A stretch of 64,000 nt of DNA, taken from the NCBI GenBank assembly GCA_963580455.1, contig OY756972.1:6401001-6465000 (forward strand), read 5' to 3'. The position numbers and the translations under genes were made by a program. This DNA is from Euonymus europaeus. Lineage: Eukaryota > Streptophyta > Magnoliopsida > Celastrales > Celastraceae. This document shows, piece by piece, positions 1 to 10,200 of this stretch (its first letter is position 1; the number at the start of each line of letters is the position of its first letter). A model generated the notes under the pieces. The model searched no databases. It had not been told where the DNA came from and saw only the letters and a list, made by a program, of their open reading frames with translations.

Positions 1-1
1 A

Positions 2-250
2 ATCCCAAATGGGCATAATTTTTCCCTTGAAGATTTGGTCAATAGGGAAGTATTTAGCACTAACCAACTCACAAGCAACACACAATTTTATTCAGAAGTG
101 GCACTTATATCAGACATTGCAATTAATTCAAGCCAGGATTTAACTAAAACCAGAAGTGAAACTGAATTAAGAGCAGAGCCAAACCTTGAGCCTCATGAAG
201 ACCACTTTGAATGCCTGATAGATCACCTATTAAAAGTTAAAAATAATTAA
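2..250 (+). CDS. 3' end of an unidentified gene (partial)
   Basis: The frame is open from the left edge of the window to a TAA at 248-250, giving 83 codons. The first in-frame ATG is at 35, but the frame is open before it, so this is more likely the last exon of a gene that starts outside the window. The peptide is polar and acidic, rich in Ser, Thr, Glu and Asn, and ends in LLKVKNN. I recognise no domain. It could also be a chance open frame. Transcript data or a homologue covering the missing part would decide. Confidence 0.35.
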   Translation: MPNGHNFSLEDLVNREVFSTNQLTSNTQFYSEVALISDIAINSSQDLTKTRSETELRAEPNLEPHEDHFECLIDHLLKVKNN

Positions 251-912
251 ATAATCCACCTTGCTGTCTGACAAGACACAGGCTAGTATAACGATTACTA
301 TTCAATTGCAAATGAGCAACAACTTCTAGCCACTCAAGCAACTGCAAATGAAGAACACAACCAATCGTATGTATATAATGGTAACTAGATTTCTTTAAAT
401 AAAATATCACAGCTTTTTGGGTACTGTAGCATCTTGTTTCGCTACACTCTTTTTATTATAATTCAACTCCACCGGCCTAAATTAAGAGATAATAACATGG
501 AGGATTCCTTGGTTCAAGCATAAAATGACTCAATAGAGTTGAAATGAAACTTCAACATCAGAGCATCTAAAGAGTAAAAGAAACAAAGCCTCGGTGACCT
601 CGCCGTTCTAATAAACTGATCTTGGCCAAGAACTGCACGATTTAAAAGCATGTATGCTTGCATATTTTCTTTCTCAAAATTATATGACTTTAAACAAATA
701 AATTGAAAAAACAACTCAAAGAATTCCCTACCATTACATCACGTATCAAATGAATCAATCTTCACATTCATGCTTTTTTTCCTTTCACCATTTAGAAGGA
801 CTAAGCCTTATAATTGAAGCCTCAAAGCTTTTCTCTATACCATATTCCCTGTTGCTAAGATTGAAAAAAGATAATGGGAAAATAGATGGAATTGCGGAGT
901 GAGTCTTCAATA
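251..912. other. Intergenic DNA, no gene seen
   Basis: AT-rich sequence between the putative gene tail and the kinase pseudogene. It probably holds the 3' UTR of the upstream gene. I see no coding potential, RNA gene or repeat that I can support. Confidence 0.4.
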
Positions 913-915
913 TAA

Positions 916-1690
916 TCAGTTCATCACAATCTGCTCCACCGTCAGCCTAGCATGGAATAGTGGATGAGAAGATAGAACTCCAGCCAGAACATACTTCTCC
1001 ATAACTTCAGGAGGACCCAATTTGGGCATGGTTTCATCAATAGCACCAAATGCTCTACCTTCCCTTACTAGTGACCACGCCCAATCTGTCAAAAGAGAAT
1101 TTTCATCATTGTTAAGTGACATAACTGCTTAAACTGTGGACGTCAGACTTATCAGTTAATTGCTCATAGCCTCATACAATTAAAGGATACTCTGGGGAAA
1201 CATGATCGAGATTACGCACTATGCTGGTGGTCAAATATGATAATCCATCCATCATGGGTAAACTTTTACTTCGCAAATCAAAATCAGTCAGTTGTAGCTC
1301 AAATGTCTCATCTAACAGTATATTACTAGCTTTAACATCTCTGTAAATGATCAAAGGCTGCAGTTCCAAGAACAATCATTTGATGAACAAGCCAACTCAG
1401 TTTCTCTTTACCGGACCAAAAGGATAGTCATGGAGGCTCTCATTCTACACCAAGTCACAAACAATGATTCTCTGGTATCCTTCTATAGGTACTTCTGCGG
1501 TGTAATAGCCTCTAAAAGCAACAAGGTTCACATGCCCAAGGCTGGCAACAACCTCAATCTTCTGAGCAAAAATATGATCTACTGCAGAAGAATAACTCTT
1601 GAACCTTTCAATGCAACCTTAATCCCATCCTGCAATACCCTTTTGCATAAGTTTTCATATCCCCCTTTTCCCCATCTTCACCTTTTCCAT
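916..1690 (-). pseudogene. RKF3-like receptor kinase pseudogene
   Basis: On the minus strand, fragments of one Ser/Thr kinase domain appear in order. About 1640-1400 encodes an N-lobe piece (VASLGHVNLVAFRGYYTAEV, then RIIVCDLV followed by a stop). 1375-1172 encodes the catalytic loop (RDVKASNILLDE) and the activation region. 1122-916 encodes the C-lobe (TDWAWSLVREGRAFGAIDE, GPPEVMEKYVL). Order and wording match the plant receptor-like kinase RKF3. The gene is dead: it has several frame breaks and stops, HRD is YRD, DFG is DFD, APE is SPE, and the sequence between the activation segment and the C-lobe is missing. No extracellular or membrane part is visible. The copia LTR starts just beyond its 5' side, near 1718. 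Confidence 0.8.
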
Positions 1691-1717
1691 ACCACTGTCA
1701 CAAGTCTGCTAATGCAA

Positions 1718-2608
1718 TGTCTAAAAGAAATCGGGTATTCATACAGCGAAAGCTTCGGGTATGCTACATCAATGGCAGTATACATACACATCATCTGTAT
1801 AAATACACAACGGAATCATATAGCTGTTGTAGCATGCTTTACAGTCCCTTCCGATCAAACTCCGATTCTGCAGAGATGCCAGTCCGTCCACAGAATCGAG
1901 CTAAGGATTTTTCTCTGCCAAAAATCGTGTTATGCTCTTTAGCAAAAGGTTCTTCCTTTTCGTCCAAAAAGGAACTAAAATTTTAATATTTTTTCCTTTT
2001 CAAAGAATAAATATATTAACTGAATATATTTGAATCCAAATTTTGGATCATGATCCCAAACTTTTGTTACAGTTCAATGTGCTTAATTCAATCGGATCGA
2101 ACCAACTTTATAATAAATTATTATTTAATTAATAATTCGATAATATTTACATCTCATTCGAACCTATCGAATTAACACAATTTTTATTGCCGCTCTTAAC
2201 TAAAACAATTCTCGTGATTCTTTATGTGTGATTTTATAGATTCATTATTAATTAGCAATAAAAATAATACCGAACTCTTCGATATTAATTAAAACAACTT
2301 TTAATCAATTGTTATAAATCATGAGTGATGTTTAGTAGCATATCATTAGATATTAATTAAAACAAGTTTTAATCATTTGTTATAAATTTTGACTACTCAA
2401 TCATTGATGAATTATTTCACATGAACTTTTAATTACGATTAATGTGTAATTAAATCATTTCACTATGCAATATCTCAACTGACTGAGGATAATGATAATC
2501 AGTCAAACCCACTAACTCGATCATATGTACAAATTCAATAGTTTATTGACAATCAACAATTAGTTTTCATTAATCATTCTACCTCAGCGAAAGATTTCTT
2601 GTGTCAAC
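1718..2608 (-). repeat. Older copia 3' LTR, first half
   Basis: This is the distal half of a Ty1/copia 3' LTR (minus-strand element), cut by the Athila element at 2609; the other half resumes at 14267. Evidence is the shared TCAAC duplication at the cut and the fit with the copia pol remnant at 14880-17660. The left boundary near 1718 (a TGT) is a guess, because no second LTR of this element was found. The AT-rich sequence holds no coding capacity. Confidence 0.5.
2604..2608. repeat. Target site duplication TCAAC (left)
   Basis: TCAAC directly abuts the left LTR of the Athila-type element and is repeated at 14262-14266 beyond the right LTR. A 5-bp duplication is normal for LTR-retrotransposon integrase. 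Confidence 0.9.
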
Positions 2609-4031
2609 TGTTCATCACAAATTCAACCTATAAAATAAGTCGAACTCGCACAAATTTATCCTGCAAGCGCACAGATCGATGATAGTATATATATGCAAGT
2701 ACAGGTTTGCTCCCAAGAGACTGTAATTAAAATCCCAACCAAACACGTGACAAGTAAAATAAAATTTCACACAACTCGGGGGTTGAGTGATTCAAATATG
2801 AAAATTTAAGAAAGCAATTAAAATATGATTTTGTGAACTTTTGGTGTTGTCAACAGTTGAGAAATACCAAGACTTTGGATTCTACCATTAATCCGTTTTA
2901 ACCATGTATTTGGAACCAAATAAATAAATAGCAAATCAATTACAAAGATCTCGTACCCAAGTCGGTTTTAGCGCACCTAAGTCATATTTCCCTAAACTCG
3001 ATTACTACCCATCTTATTGGTGTAGGTCGGATGTTCCTATATGCAATCTATCCATCTTATTGGCATAAATTAAACATAAGGAATTCATGAAGTTATTTGG
3101 AAATAGGAATCATACGAACACATGAACTAGTTAAAGAACCATGTAAATTCGTAATTCAAGATTTCAAGAAGTTTTAAACCATACAACATCTTATTGTCTA
3201 TAGGGCTTCATCAAGTAATTCATATGTAATTTCAATGGTTTTCAATCATAAGAAATCACACAAGAACTCAATAAGCATAGAAATCCAGAATTTGTAATTA
3301 TATCCAACCATTCATAAATCCATAATCCAATACATGACAAAACAAGATCAAGGCATCCTCCTAGTCTTGGATAAAGATTTAGCTAAACATATAAATTAAA
3401 ACAAGAGAATGAGATGAGTAAAACATTGATACACCCACAAGAGAGATGTGGAGTTAATAGATCGGCCTTCTTCTCCCTTCTCCTTCTTGTTGTGAGTCCA
3501 GGAACCCAGAAAAATTGCAGCCTCCTTTTTTTTCTTCCTTTTCTTCAATCTGCCGTCGTACTTTTCTTTGCATTCTCCATTGTATTTTAGGTCAACACAT
3601 GACCTCAGTCAATGACAAAATTGCCCCTAGATATGGGCTGAAAAAGGCTAACTTCAAGTGGCTCTTCCAATGGGCCCAAAAGTTATGGAATTTAATCAAA
3701 ACTCTGCACTTTACTTCATTTTGCAGCAGACTTTGTATGCTCACAGATTCTTCATTCGTGGTCCAATATTTCCAATCTTGATATCTGTGCGAAGCTTGAG
3801 ATGTCTAGTTTCCAACACCACAAAAATCAATGAAATCGGAGTTTTAAAACTCCAGCAATGTCTAGTCGAATGTCAGTACATCAAACTTGAAGTTTTAAGC
3901 CCAAATACATCTTTGTTTGTCAAAATCCCTACAAAAACACATATAGAGTAATTGAGAGGTAAAATAGACACACAATGATATAACATCAAAGTATTTCAAG
4001 CCAAATATATGAACAAAATATGGACTCATCA
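2609..4031 (-). repeat. Athila element 3' LTR
   Basis: 1,423 bp, colinear with 12833-14261 along its whole length. On the plus strand it starts TGTTCATCACAAATTC and ends GGACTCATCA. The only length difference I found is a shorter TA microsatellite (three fewer repeats). It lies downstream of pol, so it is the 3' LTR. The two open frames at 3515-3951 recur in the other LTR and are not genes. Confidence 0.93.
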
Positions 4032-4047
4032 AATTCCCCCACACTTA
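4032..4047 (-). promoter_or_regulatory. 3' polypurine tract
   Basis: On the minus strand AAGTGTGGGGGAATT ends directly at the 3' LTR. In this family such a tract primes plus-strand DNA synthesis. Confidence 0.85.
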
Positions 4048-5105
4048 GACTTTGCTAGTCCCGAGCAAAGATAGCATAAACCATAATGTATGACAATTAA
4101 AATAAATAACACCTAACTCACTTTCGCAGGAATCGCGGTTACATTTAGCTTATGCAACAAGCCTTTAAACCCCTAGGTGTCCCTAGTAGACGAGTTTTGT
4201 CTCGTGAGGGTTTACCAGAACGATACCCACAAACATTGAAATTAATGCACCATCATTCCATATCACATCAAAAACAATATGAATTCACTCAAACTGTATG
4301 TAGAGCAACAAATTCAACCTCATGAACTCCACAACCACCAAAATAGCAGATCTAATCAAGTCTCATGTCATTTGCTCTTTTAACCAGTTTATCCAACATT
4401 GTATTGCTTAGCGGAAACACATGAATATTTGACTTTCAAATGATCCTGATACAAATATGACAATAACCCCAGAATTCTCAGAATAACAAATAAAAATACC
4501 CTGGCAATTTATTCTAATGCTATGAATATAAATTTTGACTCTAAATGTTCTGTCCCTTTTAACTTTCGATGTGATCCATGTAACGAGTTTTCAAATCGAC
4601 AATCTCAAGTCAGTTGACCTAAGGTGTCAGGTGTAAAAACACCCCAAAGGACATACTTACTCGAATCACAAAGGTTCGGGACCGAAACACCACAAGTACA
4701 TATTCGGGTAATAAAAATGATGGTATGAAAAATTCATCCGAGCATTGGTACTCAGAGCCTTGAATTTATTCTTTCTTTCTTTTTTTTTTCTTTTTTTTTA
4801 ACATGCCAGGATATTAGTATTCCGAAATTCTAATGCATCTAGGAGCAATCATAAGTATTTGAAATCAATCACAAATGGCATACCCCACAAACATGTGTTT
4901 CGATGCAAGTGTGTTCTTTATTAGGAAAATTAAACAAATGAGACAAGACCCAAGATCGAACATACTATAAGGTGATATGTGTCCGTAGCTCAATTGTGAC
5001 GCACATACAAGTCTAAGCTACAACACAAATATTCCGCAATATAGGCTAGATGAGCAAATTTTAGTTTATTTGTTTTTTTTTTTTTTGGTATTCATTATTG
5101 TTTTC
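4048..5105 (-). other. Athila 3' untranslated internal region
   Basis: Non-coding part of the element between the env-like ORF and the 3' PPT. It contains T-rich homopolymer stretches near 4770-4800 and 5070-5090 and no ORF of note. Long 3' non-coding segments are normal in Athila elements. Confidence 0.6.
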
Positions 5106-5120
5106 CCTCCCCCACACTTA
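5106..5120 (-). promoter_or_regulatory. Second, internal polypurine tract
   Basis: The minus strand reads TAAGTGTGGGGGAGG, nearly the same core as the 3' PPT about 1.07 kb away. It lies just downstream of the env-like ORF. By analogy with central PPTs it could be a second plus-strand priming site, but that is inference. Confidence 0.6.
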
Positions 5121-5206
5121 AAGATAGCAGTGTCCTCAATGCAGAAACATGAGGTAGTTGAACAAAAATAGCAGAGAAAAAGAACAATATAACCTGGGAT
5201 AAGAAA

Positions 5207-6223
5207 TCAGGCATCGGTTGCACGAGGCAACAAGCGAGCAATCTCAGCACGAAGCTCGCGTAACACAGTTTCAAGAAGAGTAGGCAACGTGGTCTGAAGG
5301 CAATGTATATCCTCGCGGAGCTGTGTATGTGCCTCCTCTAACTGTTGTACACGAGTCGACAGTGCACTAGTAGGCGCGGATGGTCCAGAAGAAGTGGAAT
5401 CTTCATTGTCCATATGAGAGGCGCTTAAACGCCATGAAGTCAAATTGAACAGCTGTATGGAATAAGCAGGATCTGCATGAGAGAGCTTGATCTTCCTATA
5501 TAGCAAAAATCGTGTGATAAGACGAGGAAATAAAAGCCGACCAGGTGTGGGCTTCTTTCGCTTAGGCGGTTTTACAATTTCGGCCTGGGCTCTGAGCATA
5601 TAGGAGAGGAAGATCTCACCCACATCAAACCAAGTTCCGGAGAAAATAAAGTAGAGTACTTTTAAGAAGAGCCCTCGTCGCTCTTGCTCATGACAAAGAT
5701 TTAGCCGAAGTGCAATGTCAATCAGCCACATACGCTTGGGAAGTTGGGACCAGCGTACAGCAGGTTCACTATCCTCTCTATGTATGTTCATAATATCAAT
5801 CATCTCTGTAGGTTTCATCTGGATGGGTTGTTCATAACCGGCAGTGACAGTATAGGAGGAAGGAAACCTCATACAAAAGCAAATCTCAGAGGAAGTGAAG
5901 TCGACAACAACACCGGAGATGCAAGTTTGAAAAGCCACAGGGCCTTGATCATCGTCATCCTTTGGAAGCTTCTTCAATGTGCGGTAAAATTGACGAACTG
6001 CCCGAGGATAAACGTCAAATTCGTTATGAGGATCCGGATCCACCAAAAACATAAGAGAATGATCAGACAAATTTTTGCTGGCCCAAGTATTGGCAGGAAG
6101 TAGTCGGATCTCCTCTTGGATAGTAGTCTTGGGAATGATGTCTGCAATGTCAAAAGGGTCACGTGTTGTAGGTGGCACGACAAGTGATGAAGACGCAATA
6201 GAACGGGAACGTTTGGGCGGCAT
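5207..6223 (-). CDS. Athila env-like ORF
   Basis: An open frame of 338 codons from ATG at 6223, starting MPPKRSRS; the frame extends upstream to ATG 6349 (380 aa). I prefer 6223 because the basic MPPK start is common in proteins of this class. The upstream extension would add hydrophobic stretches that could be a signal or membrane segment. The C-terminal 60 residues (TRVQQLEEAHTQLREDIH) look like a coiled coil. Its place between pol and the 3' LTR is that of the Athila env-like or plant-transposon-protein ORF. Function is unknown, and I see no clear fusion peptide or C-terminal membrane anchor. Unlike pol it has no stop or frameshift. Confidence 0.65.
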   Translation of the reverse strand: MPPKRSRSIASSSLVVPPTTRDPFDIADIIPKTTIQEEIRLLPANTWASKNLSDHSLMFLVDPDPHNEFDVYPRAVRQFYRTLKKLPKDDDDQGPVAFQTCISGVVVDFTSSEICFCMRFPSSYTVTAGYEQPIQMKPTEMIDIMNIHREDSEPAVRWSQLPKRMWLIDIALRLNLCHEQERRGLFLKVLYFIFSGTWFDVGEIFLSYMLRAQAEIVKPPKRKKPTPGRLLFPRLITRFLLYRKIKLSHADPAYSIQLFNLTSWRLSASHMDNEDSTSSGPSAPTSALSTRVQQLEEAHTQLREDIHCLQTTLPTLLETVLRELRAEIARLLPRATDA

Positions 6224-6984
6224 GGTCCTACAAAAACAATGCCCCAAAGTAAGAAATAGATGATGTACAATGAAAGCAAAATGGGCATTGGTCAAAGAGC
6301 ACAAGAATAGATATAGAATAGATGAGGTGCCGCTATGACAGATATGCACATATAATATGAAAACCCAAAATTTGGTTGAGACATTTCAGCAAACACATTA
6401 TGGGCATATTTGTGGTATTGTAAATGTGACCATAACATGCCTATCACATGCCAAAATCAACCTGCATCTCATGTTTATACCACTAGGGAATAATCATCAA
6501 TGTCATAGAAGGAACCCACAGCAACAAAAGTTCCACATGCTAGAAGTTTGATGGACCGAATAACATTGACAACAAGGAACAATATTGGAGCAAGAGATAA
6601 AAAGAGAGGAGTCCACATACCTTGGTCGCGACAGAGAGGAGTTATGAAACAAGAGACGATAAAATGTTAAATTGTGGAGCGGAAGCCGTGATGAACTGAG
6701 GTGACAAAGATAACAAATAGGGAGTGGGAGAAAGGGATGTGCGCTGGGCGAAAGAGGTAAGAACTAAGAGCTGCACTTATATGAAAAAAAATAAACAAAA
6801 CAAAGGTGCTTAAATTATAAAATATACAATTTATAAGAACTGCACAATGGTGGGACGCACTTTTTTTTTTAAAAAAAATAATATATATAAAATCCTATGC
6901 AGACGGTGGTGGGTTTGTTTTTTTTTTCGTTTTTTTTTTTTTTGAAATAGAATAGCTAATAGTACTAAGAACCTGTATAGGATG
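6224..6984 (-). other. Athila spacer between pol and env-like ORF
   Basis: Non-coding internal sequence with A/T homopolymer runs near 6860-6950. A splice acceptor for a subgenomic env-like mRNA might be expected here, but I cannot identify one by eye. Confidence 0.4.
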
Positions 6985-7150
6985 CCGCTGGAGCACCCTG
7001 TTGTGGCAACACACGCTGCCCATTTTCCGCTGGAGCACCCCGTTGTGGCAACACACGCTGCCCATTTTCCGCTGGAGCACCCTGTTGTGGCAACACACGC
7101 TGCCCATTTTCCGCTGGAGCACCCTGTTGTGGCAACACACACTGCCCATG
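6985..7150 (-). repeat. 42-bp tandem repeat, four copies
   Basis: Four head-to-tail copies of a 42-bp unit beginning CCGCTGGAGCACCCTGTTGT on the plus strand. The first three are nearly identical and the last is cut short. It is much more GC-rich than its surroundings and is flanked by poly-T/poly-CT runs on both sides (6918-6945 and 7163-7215). The unit length is a multiple of three, so open frames cross it in several frames; these are not genes. It lies in the element's non-coding region after pol. Confidence 0.9.
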
Positions 7151-7285
7151 AATTCATTGTGCTTTTTTTCTTTTTTTCTTTTTTTTTTCTTTTTTCTTTT
7201 TCTTTTTTTTTTCTTTCACACCACTAATTGGGTTGTCTCCCAATAAGCGCTAAGTTTAACGTCTTTAGCTAGACTGAGCCAAAAT

Positions 7286-10200
7286 TCATTGTGGGGTGGG
7301 ATCTTGAAGATAAAATTGTTGCTTCTCAATGTCAAATGAGTTCTCCAAGTACAATTTCAAGCGGTGACCATTCACCTTCATCTCGAATCCCGTCTTGAGG
7401 TCTTTGATTTGTACCGCACCATGAGGAAAAACTTGCATCACTTCGTATGGCCCCGACCATCTAGAGCGCAACTTTCCCGGAAAGAGACGAAGACGAGAGT
7501 TAAAGAGTAGTACCTTTTGACGTGGCACAAACATCTTTCTTATGATATATTTGTCATGAAACAACTTCATTTTTTCTTTATAATTATAGCATTGTGATAG
7601 GCCTCATTCCGAATCTCTTCAAGATCATTCAACTGCAATTTCCTCAATTTTCCAGCCTCTTGAATGTCAAAATTAAGAGTCTTGATAGCCCAATATGCCC
7701 TGTGCTCAATTTCTACCGGTAAATGGCATGCTTTACCGAAAACAAGTCGAAAAGGGGACATACCTATTGGAGTTTTGAATGCCGTTCGATTAGCCCAGAG
7801 AGCATCATTAACTTTAAGACACCAATCCTTCCGATTAGAGCTAACAGTCTTCTCAAGAATATGTTTTAACTCTCTATTAGAAATCTCTACTTGGCCACTT
7901 GTTTGAGGATGATACGGTGTAGAGACTTTGTGAGTGACTCCATATTTCTTCATAAGGGTTGCAAACGGTTTATTACAAAAATGAGAACCTCCATCACTGA
8001 TAATGGCCTGCAGAGTTCTGAATCTCGCAAAGATCATATCCTTAAGAAAAATCAGAACTACTTTATGATTGTTGGTCTTGCAAGGAATTGCTTCCACCCA
8101 TTTACTCACATATTCAACTGCCACAAGGATATAGAGATGACCATAAGAAGGAGGGAATGGTCCCATGAAATCTATCCCCCACACATCAAATAACTCTACA
8201 ATCAATATATTCGTCAAAGGCATTTGATTCCTTGAAGAAATATTTCCAGTTCTTTGGCATCGATCACAAGTGAGACAAAAAACATGAGCATCCTTGAATA
8301 AAGTAGGCCAAAAGAATCCACATTGTAGCACTTTTGCTGCTGTCTTCTTACCTCCAAAATGTCCGCCACATGCATGAGCATGACAAAAATGCAAAATACT
8401 CTCCATCTCAACTTCAGGCACACATCGACGAATAATCTGATCAGGGCAAGACTTGAAAAGATAAGGTTCATCCCAAAAATAATATTTGAGATTAGAGAAA
8501 AACTTATCTTTGGCATTCCGGAAGGTAGTTGATGTGTCGCCAAGTAATTAGCAATATCTGCATACCATGAAGCTTGTTCAACAAAAAAGAGCTGCTCATC
8601 TGGAAAATTTTCATTAAAATCTATATCCTTGAGGTCACCTTCTTTGACAGCTAAGCGCGATAAATGATCAGCAACAACATTTTCGCAACCCTTCTTGTCT
8701 CGGACTTCTAAATCAAATTCTTGCAGAAGTAGCACCCATCGAATCAATCTAGGTTTTGAATCTTTCTGGGACATTAGATATCGCAAGGCCGCATGATCCG
8801 AGTACACAATAACCTTAGAATAAGCAAGATAAGATCGAAACTTATCCAAAGCGAAGACAATAGCCAATAACTCTTTTTCGGTTGTGGAATAATTCACTTG
8901 TGCTTCATTAAGAGTCTGACTGGCATAGTAGATGACATGCGATTTTTTATCAATTCATTGCCCAAGCACGGCTCCAATAGCAAAATCCGATGCATCACAC
9001 ATAATTTCAAAAGGCAAGGAAAAATCCGGAGGAATCATAATAGGAGCAGATGTGAGTTTCTCCTTTAAAGTGTTAAATGCCTTTGCACAATTGTCATCGA
9101 AATTGAACACTACATCTTTAGCCAACAGAGCACATAGGGGTCTAGAAATTTTTCAAAAATCTTGAATAAACCTCCTATAAAATCTAGAATGCCCAAGGAA
9201 AGAGCGAATACCTTTCACATTCGTTGGGGGTGGCAATTTTGAGATGAGATCAATTTTCGCTTTGTCTACTTCAATTCCCTCCTTAGAAATGATGTGGCCC
9301 AACACATTACCTCTTTGGACCATAAAATGACATTTCTCCCAATTGAGCACCAGATTAGTCTCTTTGCATCTCTGTAATACTAGAGAAAGATTGTGAAGAC
9401 AATGATCAAAGTCTGAGCCAAAAACGGAGAAATCATCCATGAAAACTTCAATAACCCTCTCAACCATATCAGAGAAAATACTCATCATGCAACGTTGGAA
9501 GGTAGCTAGTGCATTACACAATCCAAATGGCATTCGGCGATAGGCAAAAGTTCCGAATGGACATGTAAATGTCGTCTTCTCCGGATCCTCTAGGGCAATA
9601 GCAATTTGATTTTACCCTGAATAACCATCCAAGAAACAATAATAACTATGCCCTGCCAATCTTTCTAATATCTGATCAACAAATGGTAATGGGAAGTGAT
9701 CTTTTCTGGTAGATGTGTTTAGCTTCCTGTAATCAATGCACACTCTCCATCCTGTCACCTTTCTGGTAGGAATAAGCTCATTGTTGTCATTAGTCACAAC
9801 TGTGATTCCTGACTTTTTTGGAACTACTTGGACGGGGCTCACCCACTTGGAATCTGAGATTGGATAAATAATTCCAACATCAAGGAGTTTCAAAATTTCT
9901 GCACGCACTACCTCTTCCATATTGGGGTTTAATCGCCTTTGACCCTCTCGGCTAGGCTTTGAATCATCCTCCTGCAAAATTCTGTGCATGAACATAGAGG
10001 GGCTTATTCCTTTGATATCTGCTATTGTCCATCCAATTGCCGTTTTATGTTCCCTGAGAACACATAATAACCTTTCCTCCTCCACGGAAGTTAAGTCAGA
10101 AGCAATAATAATGGGGAGAGTTTGAGAATTACCCAAGAATGCATAATGCAGGTGAGAAGGTAGTGGCTTCAACTCTAGCTTTGGTGGAGTCTCAATGGAT

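Noticed and set aside
1430..1986. 170- and 89-codon plus-strand frames
   Set aside because: They are antisense to the RKF3-like kinase pseudogene and the copia LTR.
3515..3951. Two open frames of 88 and 97 codons, repeated at 13745-14181
   Set aside because: Both lie in the Athila LTRs and are duplicated only because the LTRs are.
6985..7150. Possible CRISPR-like array
   Set aside because: Units are head to tail with no spacers, inside a plant retrotransposon.
6982..7246. Overlapping open frames with repeated peptides across the 42-bp repeat on both strands
   Set aside because: The unit is a multiple of three and lacks stops in several frames, so open frames arise automatically. They lie in the non-coding part of the Athila element.
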